Origin: Gonium pectorale | Lineage: Eukaryota; Chlorophyta; Chlorophyceae; Chlamydomonadales; Volvocaceae | Direction: 5' to 3' | Assembly (NCBI GenBank): GCA_001584585.1 | Contig: LSYV01000175.1 | Coordinates: 6,938 to 26,863, forward strand | DNA: 19,926 bases | Part shown: positions 19,487 to 19,926 of the stretch, piece after piece | How the letters are laid out: each line of letters begins with the position of its first letter | Numbering within the stretch: the stretch's first letter is position 1 | Notes under the pieces: model-generated | The model's input: the letters and a program-made list of their open reading frames with translations, nothing else | Told to the model about the DNA's origin: nothing | Databases searched by the model: none | Program-made: the position numbers and the translations under genes

Positions 19487-19926
19487 TTCGTTACAGTACC
19501 CCCGACGCTGGGGGACCCGGCCTGCGAAAGTACGGGCAGCAAGGCAGCACCAGCAGACAAACCAAGCAATGAAACAGTGGCCGAGTGCTTAACCCAATCA
19601 GGGGGCCCGCGGCTGGGCTGGGAATAAACCCACACACGGGCCGTGCACAATAGAGGCCCGCCACCCAACAAGTCCAACCATGTCTGTGGAGACACTAACC
19701 CGCGCCATCCCGGAGCCAGTCCCGACCACGAGCGGCAAAAAGCACATACCGGTCGACAGGCCCACACACAGGTATCAAGCGAGGTGGCAAACAAGAAAAC
19801 CAAGGTAAAAACGAGGGAGACCAATGCGTCACTCCGCGTAGTGCAGGCGTCCAGCCACGACCCGCAGGAAGGGGTGCCTGTCGTACGATAGTACGTGCTG
19901 TGACACAGCTGATCCGGCTTGCGTAT

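Larger units (their letters stand above)
17830..19926. other. Right-hand region without a convincing gene
   Basis: Several overlapping frames of 60-135 codons exist on both strands but none shows a recognisable motif or a set of phase-consistent splice sites. The stretch 17,840-18,217 has two plus-strand frames open at once, as expected for non-coding DNA with few T-starting stops. A 10-bp direct repeat (GCAACATGTR twice) lies at 18689-18708 and an AGAC microsatellite at 19471-19486. Near the right edge an ATG at 19680 in a good context (CCAACCATGTC) opens 92 nt to a possible donor AG/GTATCA at 19772; this could be the first exon of a plus-strand gene beyond the window, but support is slight. 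Confidence 0.5.

Noticed and set aside
19357..19824. Minus-strand open frame of 155 codons near the right edge with a hydrophobic start
   Set aside because: The hydrophobic stretch comes from a T-rich complement of the A-rich strand, there are no splice-supported partners, and no family resemblance was seen.

Overview
This window looks like nuclear DNA from a volvocine green alga (Chlamydomonas, Volvox, Gonium and relatives). The evidence is GC-rich coding exons broken by many short GT-AG introns (about 50-550 nt), NNG/NNC-biased codons, long Gly/Ala/Pro/Ser-rich stretches inside proteins, and a gene of the TmcB-like membrane-protein family that is expanded in these algae. Nothing bacterial (operons, Shine-Dalgarno sites, IS elements) is seen. 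Nearly all long uninterrupted frames are GC-driven shadows, so I rebuilt the genes by joining exons at splice sites with consistent phase. All exon borders are read by eye without transcript data.

Left part (1-5725, minus strand): a TmcB-like multi-pass membrane protein gene. It starts at 5725 and runs off the left edge after 16 in-phase exons (about 623 residues). It has about eight hydrophobic segments followed by the helical repeat (TPR/HAT-like) region of that family. From 5726 to 7756 is a 2 kb intergenic stretch with an unusual cluster of nested palindromes.

Middle part (7757-14089, minus strand): the most interesting item, a ten-exon gene of about 1,375 residues that I read as a STIL/Ana2/SAS-5-type centriole duplication protein. 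Across two splice junctions its N-terminal half reproduces the signature of the STIL N-terminal domain: GYLTMD, then a Leu-rich helix, then YSVPLVGVWVRG, then a LYGAALKFAYSRS block, then SCYEVRL. It also has a short leucine-rich coiled coil in the middle and a C-terminal MQKYGI motif after an acidic serine stretch, in the same order as animal STIL. I am not aware of a described STIL in green algae.

Right part: 14090-14927 is the STIL upstream region and carries a 22-bp minisatellite. At 14928-16000 (plus strand) there is a set of coding-like frames joinable by two in-phase introns but with one in-frame stop, either a gene with a further unresolved intron or a decayed mobile-element ORF. At 16523-17644 (minus) is an unrecognised Ser/Ala/Pro-rich protein or 3' exon. 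From about 17,830 to the end I see no convincing gene.

The three main genes are co-directional (minus) but separated by 2 kb or more with their own candidate control regions, so each is probably transcribed alone. STIL-type proteins act with SAS-6 in building the centriole/basal-body cartwheel, which fits a flagellated alga. The TmcB-like gene has no evident functional link to it.
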